Part shown: in pieces, positions 1 through 8,943 of the stretch
Layout of the letters: every line of letters begins with the position of its first letter
Position numbering within the stretch: position 1 is the stretch's first letter
Assembly (NCBI RefSeq): GCF_902506145.1
Contig: NZ_LR733523.1
Span: 1-49,567, forward strand
Length of the DNA: 49,567 nt
Direction of reading: 5' to 3'
Source of the DNA: Burkholderia sp. 8Y
GTDB lineage: Bacteria > Pseudomonadota > Gammaproteobacteria > Burkholderiales > Burkholderiaceae
Position numbers and translations under genes: made by a program
The notes under the pieces: model-generated
What the model was told of the DNA's origin: nothing
The model's database searches: none
What the model saw: the letters and a program-made list of their open reading frames with translations, nothing else

Positions 1-127
1 ATGGAACCACTCGGCTATATCCCTCCCGCTGAGGCTGAGGCACACTACTACAGGCAACTCCGAAGTGCCGCTGACATGCCCGCATTAACTTAACCCAACC
101 GGCCTCCACGATTCCCGGTGCGGTTCA
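1..127 (+). mobile_element. 3' end of an IS3-family insertion sequence (orfB tail plus terminal repeat)
   Basis: From base 1 the plus strand encodes the last 30 residues of an IS3-family OrfB transposase, ending at the TAA at 91-93. The segment MEPLGYIPPAEAEAHYYRQL is the usual tail of these DDE integrases. After about 34 bp the sequence ends in GCGGTTCA (120-127), the inverse of the TGAACCGC start seen on many IS3-family elements. Directly after it, porin coding sequence begins in mid-frame. The rest of the element lies left of the window. The family call is good; the subgroup is not resolved. Confidence 0.75.
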
Positions 128-1165
128 GTCACGCTGTACGGGCTGATTGAGTCGGGATTCACATACTCGAACAATCAAGACGGAAACAAGACTTACCAGA
201 TGGTGAGCGGGACCAACACTGGAAGTCGTTGGGGCCTTAAGGGAGCGGAAGAACTGGGCGGAGGATACAAAGCGATCTTCACGCTCGAAAGCGGGTTCGA
301 CTCGTTCACGGGTGCGTTGGGCCAGGGGGGGCGTGAGTTCGGTCGCCAAGCTTTCCTCGGTGTGACGGGACCGATAGGCACCGTCACGGTTGGTCGTCAA
401 TATGATGCGATTTATGACGGACTGGGGCCGTTCACGACCAACTACCTGTATGGCGGGGGCTATTTCTCTCACGCCAACGACGTCGATAACACTGACGGTG
501 GCTTCCGGGTCAATAATGCGATCAAGTACGTCAGCCCCGTACTAGCTGGTTTCACGCTAGAAGGCTTCTACAGCCTCGGCGGTGTTGAAGGAAATTTTTC
601 GAACAGCCAGGTCTGGGGCGCCACTCTCACTTTCGCACACGGCCCGCTGAGCGGCGCGGCCGGATACGAGAAAGTCAACACGCCGGCGGCAGTTGAAGTC
701 AACGGTTACCTGAGCGGCGGCGGCTACAACAACGTTATTTACGGGCCGTATCTCGCGGGCGCGCACGACCAGCAGATCTTCGGTGCAGGTGCCGCGTACA
801 CGGTCGGCAGAGCGAACTTTCTCCTCAACTACACGCATGTAGTGTTTGGCGGCGGAGCGTTGGCTGGCGACGCAAAGTTCGACAACTTTGAGGTGGGCGT
901 TGGTTTCCACTTCACTCCCGCGCTACAAGGTGTCGCCGGCTATCAATTTACGCGTGCAGTAGACGATGCCACCGGCAGTAGCTCGAGATATCATCAAGTG
1001 AACCTAATGGGAGACTATGCGCTGTCGAAAAGAACGGACGTCTACGCTCAGGCGGTGTACCAGCGAGCAGCCGGGGCAGCGCAGCAGGCCCAGATCGCCG
1101 GGTTGGACCCATCGAGCAGCAGGTCGCAACTTGCACTCCGCGTTGCATTTCGGCATCGATTCTAG
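128..1165 (+). pseudogene. OmpC-like porin, 5' end removed by the IS3-family insertion
   Basis: This encodes a Gram-negative general-diffusion porin of the Burkholderia 16-strand type. The reading frame is open from the IS boundary: VTLYGLIESGFTYS, then GSRWGLKGAEELGGG, GGREFGRQAFLG, GRQYD and a C-terminal Phe (RVAFRHRF) needed for BAM recognition. All of these match the intact porin at 12940-14106. Missing are the start codon, the signal peptide and the first mature residues (QSS). The first in-frame ATG, at 200, would make a protein with no export signal. The gene should therefore be dead as an outer-membrane protein, though the rest of the frame has no stops, so the insertion looks recent. 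Confidence 0.85.
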
Positions 1166-2283
1166 ACGCCGCTCCGCCATTTCGGAATGTAGCACTCGCC
1201 AGAAGCGTCCGTGTCGGTGGCCAACCTCGCATATCGATCGCCCGCCCGGTTTGTGATTTCCTGGCCAGCGCTGGCTGGCCGGGCGCCCGGGATAATGCGG
1301 CACGCCAGCCTTCAACGCCTGCAGAGATATAGCTAAAAGCACTGCGAGCAGGAATCCACGTAGCCGAAGCTCCTCGAGCAGCTTGAACGGTTCGGCGTCC
1401 CCAAACCGGCTTCATTTTTTGTTTTTGCCTCTTGGCTATTCATTCAATCTCGACGGTTCCACAACCTATTGCACCTTCGCGACGGTTTTTACCAGGCAGG
1501 CGTATAGGATCTACCTTAGTTTCGTGCAGCAGGCGTCGATGTTGGCGATTTCGTTGCTGACCAGTAATGGCATGGCGGCGGTGCGAAGGGCGTCACTGGC
1601 GGTCATTGCCGCCAAGGCCAGTCCAATACCCAAAAGCAGGCCTGCTTCTCATCACGGGAGCTGACCAGTTCCTCGATATTGCGCCGCATGGCTGTGAAAG
1701 TGGCTTGGCGACAGCGTTGCTTCAGCAGTCGTCGCTAAGTGGGAGAGGGAACTGGGGAACAGAGATGACTGAGGCCGAGTTCGCTGGACACGGAACTGGG
1801 CCTGAGCGCGCAGTGGCTTGTCTACGGGCAGGGGAGGGAAGGAGCGATCGCCTTGCTCTAGCCCAAGCCGTCGCGCCCAGCAATTTGAAGATCACAACCG
1901 CTTGGGTTCGCGAAAGATACGGCGGAAGCAGTAGGAAGCGCCCACTCGCCGAACGGGCGCCGCAGCGATTGGGACCAATGCGAGAAACAGACGATAAACC
2001 GAATGCGATCGCCGGAGCAGTATGGATCCGTGACACTAAGCGGCGGGCAAGTCTAATTACCTTTGCAACAAGGGCGCGTGCAGTGTTGCCGGGCCCGGCT
2101 CGCCGGCGTGGACGTGCGTGCCGAGCAGCGCGGCGACGGGAACCGTTGGAGCTGACAGCCACCGACAAAAGGGCGGAGCGGCAAGAGAAAGCTAGCCGCA
2201 CGAGTGACTGCGGCAAAGCGGCCGCCCCTTGCATAATGAGGAGAAGGGATAAAAAACGCGCCAAGGGTGCCGTTAAAGAGGGG
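1166..2283. other. Non-coding or decayed stretch, no supportable gene
   Basis: About 1.1 kb between the broken porin and the GGDEF-EAL gene. Long open frames exist on both strands but their translations are Arg/Ala-rich with no family resemblance, as expected from GC-rich non-coding DNA. A short minus-strand stretch around 1530-1650 reads like a membrane helix but has no start or continuation. The upstream signals for the downstream leader and GGDEF-EAL gene presumably lie here; no clear promoter was picked out. Confidence 0.5.
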
Positions 2284-2352
2284 ATGGACCTGAAAAACTC
2301 TACTACCTCCGCATCGTGCCTAATTGACGCGGTTGCGGACACAAAGCGATGA
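2284..2352 (+). CDS. 22-residue leader peptide coupled to the GGDEF-EAL gene
   Basis: An ATG preceded by a good Shine-Dalgarno-like run (AAAGAGGGG) opens a short frame, MDLKNSTTSASCLIDAVADT then KR. Its TGA overlaps the ATG of the next gene as ATGA (2349-2352). The GGDEF-EAL ATG itself has no visible ribosome site, so translation of the large gene may depend on ribosomes terminating on this leader. No family is recognised for the peptide. It could equally be just the end of a longer, meaningless open frame, so the call rests on the ribosome site and the 4-base overlap. Confidence 0.4.
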   Translation: MDLKNSTTSASCLIDAVADTKR

Positions 2353-4352
2353 ACCGCCTTCTTTTTTTTCGGCGGTTGCGGTCGCTGTTTTCTATTCCTC
2401 GCGATAATCCGCAACTGCTGATCGCGCAGTTCGGGGCATTCCGACGCCAGATGCCGCTGATGTATGGCGTGCTCATCGCAAATACATGGGCGCTCGCTGT
2501 CACGCATTCAAGTACTGCGCCAACATGGCTGACCCTCTATGTACCCGGCCTTTTCACCACGATAGGTCTGATGCGGATCTGGAGATGGATACGCGAGGGG
2601 CGTCGGCCGCCATCGGAGGACGCGGCGCACCAGGCTCTTTCAAACGCCAACTGGCTTGCTGCGGGGCTTTCGGTGCTTTTTGCCGCGTGGGCGCTTCTGC
2701 TGGTCCGCTATGGGAACGCATTCGCTCAGGCGCACGTCGCTTTCTGTATGGCCATTACAGTCATAGGCGTGATGTTCTCGCTGATGCATCTTCCGCGCGC
2801 TGCCGCTATCATTGCCGTCACCATCAACGGTGCTTTTTTCGGATACTTCGTGATGTACGGAAACAGTATATTTCGCGCTGTTTCCTTAAACGTCGGGCTA
2901 GTCTCTGGTGCGATGCTTGTAATTTTGGCGAATCACTACCGCGACTTCATTCGGATGGTCGAGGCCCGCGCCGAAACAGACCGGCTTGCTCATCTCGATA
3001 GCTTAACCGGGCTGCCCAACCGGCGGTCTTTCTTCAACGAACTCCAAGTGGCCTACGCGACGGCCGTCGCGGGCAAAAGGATGCTCGCCGTCGGCATTGT
3101 CGACCTGGACGGACTCAAGCCGGTCAACGACATTCACGGTCACGCCATGGGGGACAAGTTGCTCAGCCAGGTAGGCGAGCGTCTGGCAGGATTCGTCGCA
3201 CCGCATCTCAGGCTGGCTCGCCTTGGTGGGGATGAATTCGGGCTGCTGATCTCAGATCTCGTTTGCGCGGAGGATCTTGTCGCGCTAGGCGAACGAGTCT
3301 GTGGAGCGCTGCGTGAGCCTTTCACTGCGGGAGATTTCGAGGTTCGCATCTCGGGCTCTTTAGGCTTCGCGATCTACCCGACGCACTGTACTACAGCCGC
3401 AGAACTCTACGAGTTCGCCGATTACGCGCTTTACTCGGGAAAGCGGAGTCGCCGCGGTCGCGCTGTGATCTTCTCCGCAGATCATCATTTCGCCATCCGG
3501 CGCAATACGATGGTGGAACATGCCCTCCTTATGGCCGACCTTGACGGGGAATTGTCTGTCGCATTTCAGCCGATTGTCCGCGTCACGACGGGCCAAGTTT
3601 TAGGCTTTGAGGCCCTCGCCCGCTGGTCGAATCCTCTGCTCGGCAGCGTACCGCCCGCCGAGTTCATCATGGTCGCCGAGCGTGCCGGGATCGTGAGCAG
3701 CCTGACCTGTATTTTGCTTAGAAAAGCGCTTGCCACCGCGCTTCGTTGGCCGCACCCGATTCGGCTGTCCTTCAACCTTTCGGCGATCGACCTTGCCTCG
3801 GCTGAGACCGTGTCAGACATTCTCAGACTCGTTGCCGAGAGCGGCTTTGATCCATCTCGGCTCGACTTTGAGATAACCGAAACGGCCATTGCTCGGGAGT
3901 TTGAGGCCATGATGCAGGCTGCGTCGCGCCTGCGCGCCCTAGGGTGTGGGCTATCGCTGGACGACTTCGGGGTCGGCTATTCGAGCCTGTCGTATCTGCA
4001 CGCGCTGCCGCTTACAAAAGTAAAGATCGATCGCAGTTTCGTTCGCGAAATGCATACGGTGCGTACGAGCTACAAAATCGTCAAGTCGTTGCTAGCTCTC
4101 GGTCGAGACATGGGCGTCGAAACCATCGTGGAGGGCGTCGAGACCCAGGGCGAGTTAGAGGCACTCAAGTGTGCTGGTGGGAAACTGGCCCAAGGATTCC
4201 TGTTCTCACGGCCGGTGCAGCCGGACGAGACGAGCATCGTGCTTGACCTGTGCTTGTTGCCGGCGCGCCCGGAGGAGAACGTTCGGGAACGCGCTGGTAA
4301 TCGGGGAGGATTCCATTCGCAGAACGTGAAGACGCGGAACGAACGAACTTGA
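2349..4352 (+). CDS. Membrane GGDEF-EAL protein (cyclic-di-GMP turnover)
   Basis: 667 residues. Residues about 35-195 hold five or six hydrophobic segments, a membrane sensor region without an obvious named domain. A GGDEF domain follows (from about 212, DSLTGLPNRR; GGDEF motif at 293-297), then an EAL domain (from about 400; EAL at 421-423, DDFG at 538-541, and EGVET near the end). Both catalytic signatures are intact, so the protein may make and break c-di-GMP. The RxxD inhibitory I-site expected five residues before GGDEF is absent (RLAR), so product inhibition at that site is unlikely. In such tandem proteins the phosphodiesterase often dominates; that is inference here. The start at 2349 overlaps a short upstream frame. 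Confidence 0.9.
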   Translation: MNRLLFFRRLRSLFSIPRDNPQLLIAQFGAFRRQMPLMYGVLIANTWALAVTHSSTAPTWLTLYVPGLFTTIGLMRIWRWIREGRRPPSEDAAHQALSNANWLAAGLSVLFAAWALLLVRYGNAFAQAHVAFCMAITVIGVMFSLMHLPRAAAIIAVTINGAFFGYFVMYGNSIFRAVSLNVGLVSGAMLVILANHYRDFIRMVEARAETDRLAHLDSLTGLPNRRSFFNELQVAYATAVAGKRMLAVGIVDLDGLKPVNDIHGHAMGDKLLSQVGERLAGFVAPHLRLARLGGDEFGLLISDLVCAEDLVALGERVCGALREPFTAGDFEVRISGSLGFAIYPTHCTTAAELYEFADYALYSGKRSRRGRAVIFSADHHFAIRRNTMVEHALLMADLDGELSVAFQPIVRVTTGQVLGFEALARWSNPLLGSVPPAEFIMVAERAGIVSSLTCILLRKALATALRWPHPIRLSFNLSAIDLASAETVSDILRLVAESGFDPSRLDFEITETAIAREFEAMMQAASRLRALGCGLSLDDFGVGYSSLSYLHALPLTKVKIDRSFVREMHTVRTSYKIVKSLLALGRDMGVETIVEGVETQGELEALKCAGGKLAQGFLFSRPVQPDETSIVLDLCLLPARPEENVRERAGNRGGFHSQNVKTRNERT

Positions 4353-4666
4353 CATAGGACAAAGATGCATCATTTATTCGTGGTCCTAATTCATCGCGGG
4401 CAGGACCAGCAACCAGCACCTCAGTGGATCCTCCATAGTACGCAGCGTTCCTTCGATCGCCCGGCACTTTTGGCGCTGCCGCGAGTGTCGCCGGAGGTCG
4501 GTTCTCATATCCTGACGATGGCCATTGGGTCGGCCGCATCGTAAGACATGCGCGTGGAGGAGAACCGGCAAACCGCAGCAGCGTGCGCAAAACCGCCCAC
4601 GCAGCGCGCGTATTCGTCGGTCAGGAGGTCACCAACCGGGCTTGAACGTAATACAACGCCGCACAC
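4353..4666. other. Intergenic stretch without a recognisable gene
   Basis: About 310 bp after the GGDEF-EAL stop. No frame resembles a protein family. Base composition becomes more A/T rich toward 4640-4700, where the operator-like palindrome and the probable promoter of the next two genes lie. Confidence 0.5.
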
Positions 4667-4692
4667 GATATACAATGCAAATAATGTATATC
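4667..4692 (+). promoter_or_regulatory. Operator-like palindrome ahead of the mazE-like/DJ-1 pair
   Basis: A perfect 8-bp inverted repeat, GATATACA-N10-TGTATATC, ends 11 bp before the ATG at 4704. The region is locally A/T rich. Autoregulated toxin-antitoxin operons with AbrB/MazE-fold antitoxins typically carry such palindromes in the promoter. The position fits an operator that overlaps or follows the transcription start. No -35/-10 pair is assigned with confidence. Confidence 0.55.
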
Positions 4693-4703
4693 CTGGGGAG
4701 ATC

Positions 4704-4814
4704 ATGCAGGTGGCAAAATGGGGTAATAGCCTTGCCGTGCGGCTGCCAGCGAGCGGGTTGACGCAGACGACTGGTCTACGAGCTGCGTTCCTACTCCTTG
4801 GGAGCACGACATGA
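4704..4814 (+). pseudogene. Truncated AbrB/MazE-type antitoxin start
   Basis: A 36-residue frame with a good ribosome site (TGGGGAG). It begins MQVAKWGNSLAVRLPAS, the conserved first strand-turn of MazE/AbrB swapped-hairpin antitoxins. After this the sequence leaves the family (GLTQTTGLRAAFLLLGSTT) and stops, where family members run 70-90 residues. No toxin gene follows. Its TGA overlaps the ATG of the DJ-1 gene as ATGA (4811-4814). It looks like the relic of an antitoxin gene whose 3' part and toxin were deleted, leaving promoter and translation start in front of a different gene. Confidence 0.65.
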
Positions 4815-5500
4815 AGGTGTTAATGGTTTTGACCTCGCACGATCGACTGGGCAAAACGGGTCGCAAGACCGGCTTCTGGCTGGAAGAACTCGCCGCGCCT
4901 TACTACACGTTCAAGGACGCAGGCGCTGAGATCGTGCTGGCTTCGCCGCAAGGCGGGCAGCCACCGCTCGACCCAAAAAGCAACGAGCCGGCGAATCAGA
5001 CGGCCACAACGAGGCGCTTCGAACAAGACGCAGCGGCCAAGGCGCAACTCGCGGCGACGGTGCGCCTCGATAGCATCTCGCAGGCGGACTTCGATACTGT
5101 GTTTTATCCCGGTGGTCACGGCCCGCTGTGGGATCTGACGGGAGACGCAAACTCGATCGCGCTGATCAAGTCGTTCGTCGCCGCGGGCAAGCCCGTCGCG
5201 CTGGTATGTCATGCACCGGGCGTGCTGCGGCACGTCACCGCGCCGGACGGCAAGCCGCTCGTCGATGGCAAGCAGGTCACGGGCTTCGCGAATTCCGAAG
5301 AGGCGGCGGTCGGCCTGACCGACATCGTGCCGTTCCTGGTCGAAGACGAACTGAAGGCCAAGGGCGGCATCTACTCGAAGACTGACGACTGGGCGCCGTA
5401 CGTAATCACGGACGGGCTGCTCATCACTGGACAAAACCCGGCTTCGTCGTCTTCCGCTGCCGCTACGTTGATGAAGCACCCGGCGCTCGCCGCGCAATGA
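4811..5500 (+). CDS. DJ-1/PfpI family protein (class I glutamine amidotransferase-like, Hsp31/glyoxalase III type)
   Basis: 229 residues. The N-terminus TGFWLEELAAPYY is typical of the class that includes Hsp31-like and DJ-1-type glyoxalases. The nucleophile elbow ALVCHAPGVL gives Cys133-His134, and the acidic partner is probably Glu26 in the WLEEL motif. The family acts on alpha-oxoaldehydes or as chaperone/deglycase; substrate cannot be told from sequence. The gene is translationally coupled (ATGA) to a truncated antitoxin frame and probably transcribed from the palindrome-bearing promoter upstream. The next 290 bp contain no gene. Confidence 0.88.
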   Translation: MKVLMVLTSHDRLGKTGRKTGFWLEELAAPYYTFKDAGAEIVLASPQGGQPPLDPKSNEPANQTATTRRFEQDAAAKAQLAATVRLDSISQADFDTVFYPGGHGPLWDLTGDANSIALIKSFVAAGKPVALVCHAPGVLRHVTAPDGKPLVDGKQVTGFANSEEAAVGLTDIVPFLVEDELKAKGGIYSKTDDWAPYVITDGLLITGQNPASSSSAAATLMKHPALAAQ

Positions 5501-5791
5501 AGGCAGCGTATGCGCCGACGCGCGTTGCCCTCGGCGAGCGCGCGACCGTTTCAAAAAAAATCTGTAGTGGCCGTTCGAGCGTCCGTATTCGCAGCGGGCT
5601 CCCGAGCGGCTCCCAAAGCTCAGCCGTTGCACCTAAGCTACGATCAGCGCCGTATCGACGTGGCGCGGAAGTATCAACCGTTTCCAACATTTCCTGCGTG
5701 CATCGGCGGCTTCAGGGGTCCAGTTCAAAGTGATCAGAGTAGATGTCCGACCGGCACTTTTCTCGGCGCCGATGCACCTAGACTGAGTTCG

Positions 5792-7143
5792 TTATAGCAC
5801 GACCTGGACTCCGAGCTCGACGACGTCCTCGCTTCTGAGCCCGAAGTACTCCGCGCTCGATGTCGCATGGACCGACATTTCCCCGTACGGCCGTTCGCGC
5901 CAGCGCGACATTTGTCCATGCGAACAACCGGGCATGGCGTCGTCGCGCGGCAGGAAATAGGTCGTGTGCTTGTGATCGAAGCGCCAGTCGCCGAGCTGGC
6001 CATTAAGCGATTCGAGCAGACGCGGCAGATTCGGACGCTCGGTGAAGCCATGTCGCAAGATAACTTCGTAGCAGCCCGCGCCGAGGTCGCGCACCTCGAC
6101 GCGCGTGTGCTCGTCCACGCGAGGTGCGGACTCCGAGCGATTCGTGAAAATTACCGTCGTCTGATTCAGCACGCGGTTGTGGCGCACGTTGCTCGTGAGC
6201 GCGGACGGCGTCGCGCCCGGCACGCTGCCAGGATAAATCGCTGTGCCTTGCACCCGTGCCGGCGCGTCGGCGCCGGCGAGCGTGTCGCGCAGAAAGTCCG
6301 CGACGGGCTGCGCATGCGATGCGTGCCGCTGCGCAAGTTCGGACCCGCGATGCCATGTCGCCATTAGCACGAACAGCACGATGCGGACGGCCACAGGAAA
6401 CCAGCCGCCTTGCGGAATCTTGTGGACGTTCGCCGCGACCAGCAGCGCATCGACCACAATGAGCGGCGCGCTGATCGCCAGCACCGCGACCCGGGGCCAG
6501 CCCCAGACGTTGCGCGACAGGCTCACCATCTGCAGGGTGGTAATCAACATCGTAAGACCCACCGCAATGCCATACGCCGATGTGAGCCGGTCGGAGCTGC
6601 GAAACACGAGCACCAGAAACATCACAGCGCCAAACAGCAGCGTCTTGACGGCGGGCACCTACACCTGGCCGCGCTGCGACGACGACGTTTCCACCACGCG
6701 CAGGCGCGGCAGAAAGCCGAGCTCGATCGCCTGGCTTGCCATCGAGAACGCGCCCGAGATTACCGCTTGCGACGCGATGACGGTGGCGAGCAGAGCGATC
6801 AGCACAGTCGTTATTAGCGCCCACGAAGGCGCCGCAAAGAAGAACGGCTGCTTCGCCGCACCAGGCTGATGTTGCATCGTCACGGCTTGTCCGAAGTAGC
6901 CGATCAAATCGAAGGGAATACGACGAAAAGCCATGCCAGGCGAATCGCGCGCCGGCCATAGTGACCGATGTGGCGTAGAGTGCCTCCGCCCCTGTCAGCG
7001 CGAGAATAACGGCACCGAGTATGGTGAACGCGAGCGCCGGGTGCGTATGTGCCAGTGCCCAAGCGTGCGCCGGTGAAAGCGCGAGCAATATGTCCAGATG
7101 CTGCGTGATCCGGTACGCAACTTATCCGATCCAGGCGTAGACC
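5792..7143 (-). pseudogene. kup: kup-like potassium transporter, decayed
   Basis: The minus strand encodes the C-terminal two thirds of a Kup/HAK/KUP K+ uptake permease in three pieces. From the 5' side: LALSPAHAW..LALTGAEALYA (about 7088-6960), then, after frame changes near 6965 and 6925, GYFGQAV..TVIASQAVISGAFS (about 6920-6659), then the rest of the membrane part and the soluble tail (6658-5792). A TAG at about 6657 replaces the Tyr usual in GQVYVPAVN. Weak similarity (VYRITQHLDILLALSP) reaches to about 7140, and the first roughly 200 residues of a 630-residue family are absent. At least two frameshifts, one nonsense change and a 5' truncation make this non-functional. Confidence 0.85.
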
Positions 7144-7358
7144 ATTAGGTTGCCGTACGCAGAACCCAATCAGAGCATCTTGCCTGGCGGAACGAGTCCA
7201 TCGTGCGCCGTTGTCTTGCTTGGCGTGGTGGATCGGATTGGAGCGCTGCGCGTTGAAACTGTTAGAAAGGGCCTAAGGTCGAGCTATGCGCCTCGGAGGG
7301 AGCCGAGAGCAATCTCGCACTACAACTGTAGGCGACAAGCGTCCGTGTTCGCCTTTTC

Positions 7359-7655
7359 TCAGAGCTCGGGATTTCTCAAGTCCGCACTCACTATTGCTTC
7401 GCCACGTCGCTGGGCGGCATGCAGCGCCTCATCCTTGCTCGCGAACGGACCGATCTGCTCTGCCCCGTCGAACGGAAAGAGGAGTTTGCCGTCCGTTTTC
7501 CTCACGACCTTTAGCTTGCCGTAAAAGCCGGCCCTCGCGTGGCCGTGTGTAGAGGTGTAGATGAAGAAATCCGCCTCAGATATGGCGCGCGCTGGCGCCA
7601 CGGTCTTTGTTGGGAAAAGCACCACCTTCGGTCGCTTGCCGACTACGTGTTCCAT
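7359..7655 (-). CDS. DUF6723-like hypothetical protein
   Basis: 98 residues with a GGAG ribosome site ahead of the ATG. The core DFFIYTSTHG..AGFYGKLKVVRKTDGKLLFPFDGAEQIGPFASKDEA matches a small Burkholderiaceae family I recall as DUF6723 (a single compact beta-rich domain of unknown function). There is no signal peptide or membrane segment. It stands alone between the kup remnant and another conserved hypothetical gene. Function unknown; the family name is from memory. Confidence 0.65.
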   Translation of the reverse strand: MEHVVGKRPKVVLFPTKTVAPARAISEADFFIYTSTHGHARAGFYGKLKVVRKTDGKLLFPFDGAEQIGPFASKDEALHAAQRRGEAIVSADLRNPEL

Positions 7656-7919
7656 AGATCAAGCTCCACAAGAGAAATTGAGTTGCGACAGGGCAAAAAC
7701 CCGATGGATCAATGTGCCTTGCCTCGCTTCTGCGGGTATCGAGCTTCGCGGCGCGCGTACGACAGGATATTGAACCGGCAGTGATCGCATGCAACAACTA
7801 CACCCAACGACGATCCTCGTGCGGAGATGCTCGACCCGCCGGTGGCGCGTCCCTTGACGCGTCTTCTACGGCGCTCGCCAAACGCGTGCGACAACACAGA
7901 CAACCGAAGCTGAGCACGT

Positions 7920-8456
7920 TCACCGCGTCGCGCTGGTAGTCCCGTTAGCTTGGTCGTTGCTGTTGGCCTGCGCTTCCAGTACTGCCAGGCGTACGTCGTC
8001 AGGCAGCGGCGAAATGCGGGCGCTTCTGATGAAGGCTTCGAGCCGTTCTGTTGCGGCTGTCAGGTCACGATAGGTGATCCCACGCAACTGCTCATCATGC
8101 AGTCGCAGCACCTGCTCGAGAACGCTCGCAGTTTCAGCGTCGATAAACCAAGGATCGTCCTGTTTTTCGCGAGACAGGCATCCATTCAAGTTCTTCTCGG
8201 CACGCGCGTACAACTCCAGCGGAAGCGCGCCGAAGCCGTTCTCCTGGAGGAAAAGCGTCATGTAAAGCACGCGCAGCAGCTCGTTGAATTGATAAGCCGT
8301 TCCACTTCGTTCGCGCCGGCATGCGGCGAGCGCGAGGTGGATGGCCAGGGACATCTTACTAGCGGTCTCGACTGGCAACGGAAGCAACATGGCGCGGGTC
8401 AGCGGACGACGCGGACGGGCCGTGCTGCGAGTTTTGCGCGTAACACTACGGGGCAT
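7920..8456 (-). CDS. Conserved hypothetical protein (Burkholderiaceae, often mislabelled Fis family)
   Basis: 178 residues from the ATG at 8456. An Arg/Pro-rich basic N-terminus (MPRSVTRKTRSTARPRRP) is followed by PLTRAMLLPLPVETASKMSL, a helical region with YQFNELLRVLYMTLFLQ, and a C-terminal helical part ending LPDDVRLAVLEAQ. Homologues are common in Burkholderia genomes as single genes of unknown function. The open frame extends upstream to 8729, but that part overlaps the cspA leader and gene on the other strand and is unlikely to be translated. The 3' end faces a gene-free gap (7656-7919). Confidence 0.6.
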   Translation of the reverse strand: MPRSVTRKTRSTARPRRPLTRAMLLPLPVETASKMSLAIHLALAACRRERSGTAYQFNELLRVLYMTLFLQENGFGALPLELYARAEKNLNGCLSREKQDDPWFIDAETASVLEQVLRLHDEQLRGITYRDLTAATERLEAFIRSARISPLPDDVRLAVLEAQANSNDQANGTTSATR

Positions 8457-8568
8457 GGCGGAAATAATAAATGGTGGACAAGAGGGGGCATAATGGCCGT
8501 CTTGGACGATCGATCGTGCCGGAAGGTTTTCCCTTGCTGTTATCAAACTGATAAATATATCTGCGAAG

Positions 8569-8629
8569 CCTAATAGTACGTCGCGTTGGACGCTGTTATT
8601 CTCGTCGAGCACAACACTTCCTAATAGTA
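8569..8629 (+). promoter_or_regulatory. Direct repeat in the cold-shock gene leader
   Basis: The 10-mer CCTAATAGTA occurs at 8569-8578 and again at 8620-8629, with starts 51 bp apart. The second copy runs directly into the Shine-Dalgarno AAGGGA of the cold-shock gene. Leaders of cspA-type mRNAs are long and structured and act in cold-induced translation, so a repeat that includes the ribosome site could be part of such a switch. The role is inference. Confidence 0.4.
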
Positions 8630-8639
8630 AGGGACGATC

Positions 8640-8843
8640 ATGGCAACAGGTACTGTGAAGTGGTTCAACGACGCAAAGGGTTATGGATTTATTACGCCGG
8701 ATGACGGAGGCGACGATCTGTTCGCGCACTTCTCCGAGATCCGGGCAGAAGGCTTCAAGTCACTGGCGGAAAACCAGAAGGTGAGCTTCGAGATTACGCA
8801 AGGACCGAAAGGCAAGCAGGCGGCAAACATCAAGCCGCAATGA
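8640..8843 (+). CDS. cspA: Cold-shock protein, CspA family
   Basis: 67 residues, the full length of the family. It is a single OB-fold nucleic-acid-binding domain with RNP1 (KGYGFI) and RNP2-like (LFAHF) motifs, the N-terminal GTVKWFNDAKG, and C-terminal KGKQAANI. The ribosome site AAGGGA lies eight bases before the ATG. Members act as RNA chaperones; which paralogues are cold-induced cannot be told from the protein. The leader carries the repeated 10-mer described separately. Confidence 0.95.
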   Translation: MATGTVKWFNDAKGYGFITPDDGGDDLFAHFSEIRAEGFKSLAENQKVSFEITQGPKGKQAANIKPQ

Positions 8844-8943
8844 ACTAACGCCCGTGGACGACCGGCGCCGAGGCTTTTCCGGCGGCACGATGGAAAGTTA
8901 TCCGGGGCCCGTCGCAAGCATGAACCTGTGAGACCTATATAAA

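Noticed and set aside
1530..1660. Minus-strand membrane-helix-like segment
   Set aside because: About 35 residues without a start, continuation or recognisable family; too little to call a remnant.
1567..2352. 261-codon plus-strand frame ending at the GGDEF-EAL start
   Set aside because: Arg/Ala-rich translation with no family features and an equally long frame on the opposite strand; typical of GC-rich non-coding DNA. Only the last 22 codons with their own ribosome site were kept as a possible leader.
6003..7088. 361-codon minus-strand frame over the kup region
   Set aside because: Only its first 40 codons match Kup; the rest is a shifted frame. Treated as part of the kup pseudogene.
7709..7903. 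64-codon minus-strand frame between two hypothetical genes
   Set aside because: No ribosome site or family similarity; coding status cannot be supported.
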